Shown here piece by piece: positions 4,432 through 6,533 of a stretch of 6,533 nucleotides of DNA. Origin of the DNA: Ruminococcus sp. (GTDB taxonomy: Bacteria; Bacillota; Clostridia; Oscillospirales; Ruminococcaceae); assembly GCA_017544125.1 (NCBI GenBank), contig JAFYET010000214.1, forward strand, positions 1 to 6,533. Direction: 5' to 3'. Numbering within the stretch: position 1 is the stretch's first letter; every line of letters begins with the position of its first letter. A program made the translations under genes and the position numbers. The notes under the pieces were generated by a model that ran no database searches, was not told the DNA's origin, and was given only the letters and a program-made list of their open reading frames with translations.

Positions 4432-6533
4432 TTATTCTACATAGTCGTCATACTCTACATAAACGTTTCTCTTGAAGCTGTCGGGGGCGAGAGTTTTGAG
4501 GTCTGCTGTGTCTATTACCTCGAAGCTGTCAGCGCTTACTGAAACTATGCCGCAGTCATTGAAGAGGTAGTAAACATCGCCTATGAATATAGCTCTTGTG
4601 AACTGCTTGTAGAGGTCATAGTAGTAGTAATCTTCATCCCTGTGCTCGTCTGTGTACTTGTAGACATCGGTGCTGTCCTTATATTCGCCGACAAGCTGTA
4701 AGCCCTTGTCATCGGTGTAGCTGTAGAACTTGTAGCCTGTGGTGTAGATGTTGAACTTTTCGTCATCATCGTCATTGTAGTAGTAGGTGTACTCTTCCTC
4801 GGTGTAGGGGAATGCTATGATGTTTTTGCCGCCGTCTATGAGCAGTGCCTTTTCATCGTAGGTAGCAGGGCTTGAAATGTAGTGGTAGGAGTTTTCTGTG
4901 GTTTTATCCATTATAAGCTCGACCTTGTCAAGCTCCTTGACATCGTTCGGGTCAGAGTTATCGTAAACAGAGAGTTTAAGGCCTGTTACACGCCCGTGCT
5001 CCTCCTCTGCGGTGTTGCCAAAGCCCACGAGCCTGCCATCTGTGAATGCTCTCATGTGTGTCGAGAAGCCGGGCATCTTAAGCTCGCTGACTATTGTGGG
5101 GTTCTTGGGGTCGCTAAGGTCTATGGCAAAGAGGGGGTCTGTCTGCATGAAGGTCACAACGTATGCGTAGCTGCCCTCAAAGGTCACGCTCTTGATGACC
5201 TCGTTGTCGCCGAAGCTCTCGGACTTGCCTATCGTTTCGAGCTTGTCGTCAAGGGTATAGAGGTAGTTGTTGTAAAGGTTCTTGTATTCTATCTCGTCAT
5301 AGTGCTGCTCGCCAATAACTGCTCTGAGCACGCCGTTTTCATAATCGAGCGAGTATCTGTCCTTAAGGCTGCCTTCGATAAGTGTGCTTGCCATAGGTGC
5401 GAGTGTGCCGTCCTTTGTGTCAAACATTGTAAGGCGTGTGTACTGCGTCCACTTGTCATCGTTGCTGTCGGCAAATGTGCCTGTAAGCACCAGCCTGTCA
5501 GCGCACTGGTATATCTCATGGGTAAAGCCCAGGGCTGCCTTTATGCTTACGGGTCTGCACTGTGCATTTGTGTCGATGAGCGAAACTGTGGTGCAGCCGT
5601 AGTTTTCCTTTATCTTGTCGGTAGGCACGAAGATATCGCCCGAGCTGATGTAGTGAGATTCGCCGTTTACCGTGTATACGGGTGCGAACTCGGGAACGCC
5701 CGTCTCATCATAGGTGTCATAGTAGTTGATGCCCGACATAACTGTGAGGTAGAGCTTGCCGTCAACCATTCTCGAGTTTGAATAACTGCCCTGAATGGTG
5801 TATTTGCCCGAGGGGGTTATGTTGTTTATATCTTTAACGTTAAAGGTAACAACGTTGCAGGTGGGCTTATACATCTGCGTTTCTTCGCACTTTTTCCTTG
5901 TCTCGTCTATCCAGTAGGTATAGCGGTAGGGGTTCCGGCTTTGCAGTACAACTGTCAGCGTGCCGCCGTCAAGATACATCTCCTGCGCTGTGGAGTTTTT
6001 ATAGTCCTCACCGTAGAGCTTGCTGAAGTCTATCAGCTGCTCCTCCATCTTGCCGTTGTCACAGTCAACTGCGAATATATTGCCGCCTGCGAGGTAGAAT
6101 ATGTTCTTGCCGTCGGTCTTGACGATATCAGCCTCGTCAATGCCCTTTTCCTGGGTGTAGGTCTCTGAGTGGCCGGCATTTGCATTGCTTGTGCCCTGGG
6201 TGTCTGATGCAGCTGCGCTTTTTTTTGCATTATCCGGTGCTGCCTCGGCTTCATCAGCTATTGCAGTATCATCGTTCATCTCTAACTCTAAAGAGCGGTC
6301 AATTCCTCTGGCGGAATAATAGTTCTGCACGCTGCAGTTCTCTTTAAGGAAGTCGTTGAGCTCATCATAGCTAAGTGACTGAAGCCCTGTGAGCTCGATA
6401 GTCTTTGTTTCTTCAAAGCCGGGCTCTGCCGAGCTGCTGCCGTCATCTGTAAGGCTGCTTGATATGAGCTTGCCTGCCTGTGATGAAGATGATGTCTTGA
6501 TAGGGCTTGACTTCTTGTCAAAGTAGCCTGTGC
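4432..6533 (-). CDS. Secreted/surface beta-propeller protein, Beta_propel (COG4880) family; N-terminus outside window
   Basis: The frame is open through the right edge (last full codon 6529-6531), so the GTG at 6330 that could pass for a start is internal. 699 residues are visible, numbered here from the edge. The family signature GIDEADIVKTDGK lies at 130-142, and the central block running from VTFMQTDPLFAIDLSDPKNP to MPGFSTHMRAFTDGRLVGFG lies at about 459-505; both match the Beta_propel family of WD40-like secreted proteins in clostridia, bacilli and archaea. Before the propeller come a Ser-rich linker (8-33), a SYDELNDFLKEN segment typical of the family (54-65), and an acidic Ala-rich linker (about 85-122). 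The membrane anchor or signal peptide is expected just outside the window. Tyr/Asp-rich stretches at about 576-594 and 623-644 include five Asp in a row, possibly a metal-binding loop. The family has no agreed biochemical role. The gene ends with its own terminator, so it is probably not cotranscribed with the TPM-like gene. Confidence 0.88.
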   Translation of the reverse strand, partial: TGYFDKKSSPIKTSSSSQAGKLISSSLTDDGSSSAEPGFEETKTIELTGLQSLSYDELNDFLKENCSVQNYYSARGIDRSLELEMNDDTAIADEAEAAPDNAKKSAAASDTQGTSNANAGHSETYTQEKGIDEADIVKTDGKNIFYLAGGNIFAVDCDNGKMEEQLIDFSKLYGEDYKNSTAQEMYLDGGTLTVVLQSRNPYRYTYWIDETRKKCEETQMYKPTCNVVTFNVKDINNITPSGKYTIQGSYSNSRMVDGKLYLTVMSGINYYDTYDETGVPEFAPVYTVNGESHYISSGDIFVPTDKIKENYGCTTVSLIDTNAQCRPVSIKAALGFTHEIYQCADRLVLTGTFADSNDDKWTQYTRLTMFDTKDGTLAPMASTLIEGSLKDRYSLDYENGVLRAVIGEQHYDEIEYKNLYNNYLYTLDDKLETIGKSESFGDNEVIKSVTFEGSYAYVVTFMQTDPLFAIDLSDPKNPTIVSELKMPGFSTHMRAFTDGRLVGFGNTAEEEHGRVTGLKLSVYDNSDPNDVKELDKVELIMDKTTENSYHYISSPATYDEKALLIDGGKNIIAFPYTEEEYTYYYNDDDDEKFNIYTTGYKFYSYTDDKGLQLVGEYKDSTDVYKYTDEHRDEDYYYYDLYKQFTRAIFIGDVYYLFNDCGIVSVSADSFEVIDTADLKTLAPDSFKRNVYVEYDDYVE

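Noticed and set aside
4285..4542. Plus-strand hydrophobic open frame of 85 codons in the intergenic gap
   Set aside because: It starts in the palindrome loop and runs through the terminator into the antisense of the beta-propeller gene. Its leucine content comes from pyrimidine-rich repeats, and no ribosome binding site fits.
4882..5781. Plus-strand open frame of 299 codons
   Set aside because: It lies fully antisense to the beta-propeller gene, which has clear family motifs. Its product is Cys/Val/His-rich with no recognisable domain, typical of a reverse-strand shadow.
6328..6330. GTG as the start of the beta-propeller gene
   Set aside because: The same frame continues to the right edge and encodes the family-typical SYDELNDFLKEN segment and a Ser-rich linker, so the start is outside the window.

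Overview
The window carries four protein genes, two of them cut by the window edges. It looks like a chromosomal segment of a Gram-positive gut or rumen clostridium, most likely Ruminococcus or a close Oscillospiraceae relative. The reasons are frequent AUA isoleucine and AGG/AGA arginine codons mixed with many GC-ending codons, GGAGG-like ribosome binding sites, compact hairpin terminators, and a beta-propeller secreted protein of the type common in clostridia. The taxon is an inference from style and not from a marker gene. No RNA gene, transposase, CRISPR array, phage gene or origin was seen.

Layout. A plus-strand gene enters from the left edge and ends at 2540. It encodes the C-terminal 845 residues of a large DUF4132 protein (YehI/MolR-like C-terminal domain). 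It converges on a minus-strand block, and one hairpin (2560-2591) with an A-run on its left and a T-rich run on its right serves both sides. On the minus strand, a two-gene operon runs from a strong promoter (4335-4363): first a membrane protein with a TPM-like (TLP18.3/Psb32/MOLO-1) extracytoplasmic domain (3136-4227), then a short coiled-coil protein resembling PspA/IM30 (2605-3123). They are 12 bp apart, and the ribosome binding site of the second overlaps the stop codon of the first. Upstream of this operon, also on the minus strand, a secreted Beta_propel/COG4880 protein enters from the right edge and ends at 4432, followed by its own terminator (4366-4394).

The 204-bp gap between the TPM-like gene and the beta-propeller gene is the most densely built part of the window. 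It holds the terminator of one gene, the promoter of the next two bases later, and a 40-bp-arm imperfect palindrome made of degenerate 7-base repeats. That palindrome reaches from the promoter -10 box nearly to the ribosome binding site, so it would form most of the 5' UTR of the TPM/PspA-like mRNA. Nine bases of the UTR are exactly complementary to the ribosome binding site region.

How the genes may work together. The TPM-like and PspA-like proteins are best read as a membrane anchor and a cytoplasmic coiled-coil partner, perhaps a small envelope-stress or membrane-maintenance module. This is inferred from family resemblance and tight coupling. The DUF4132 and beta-propeller genes are neighbours with no shown functional link to it.
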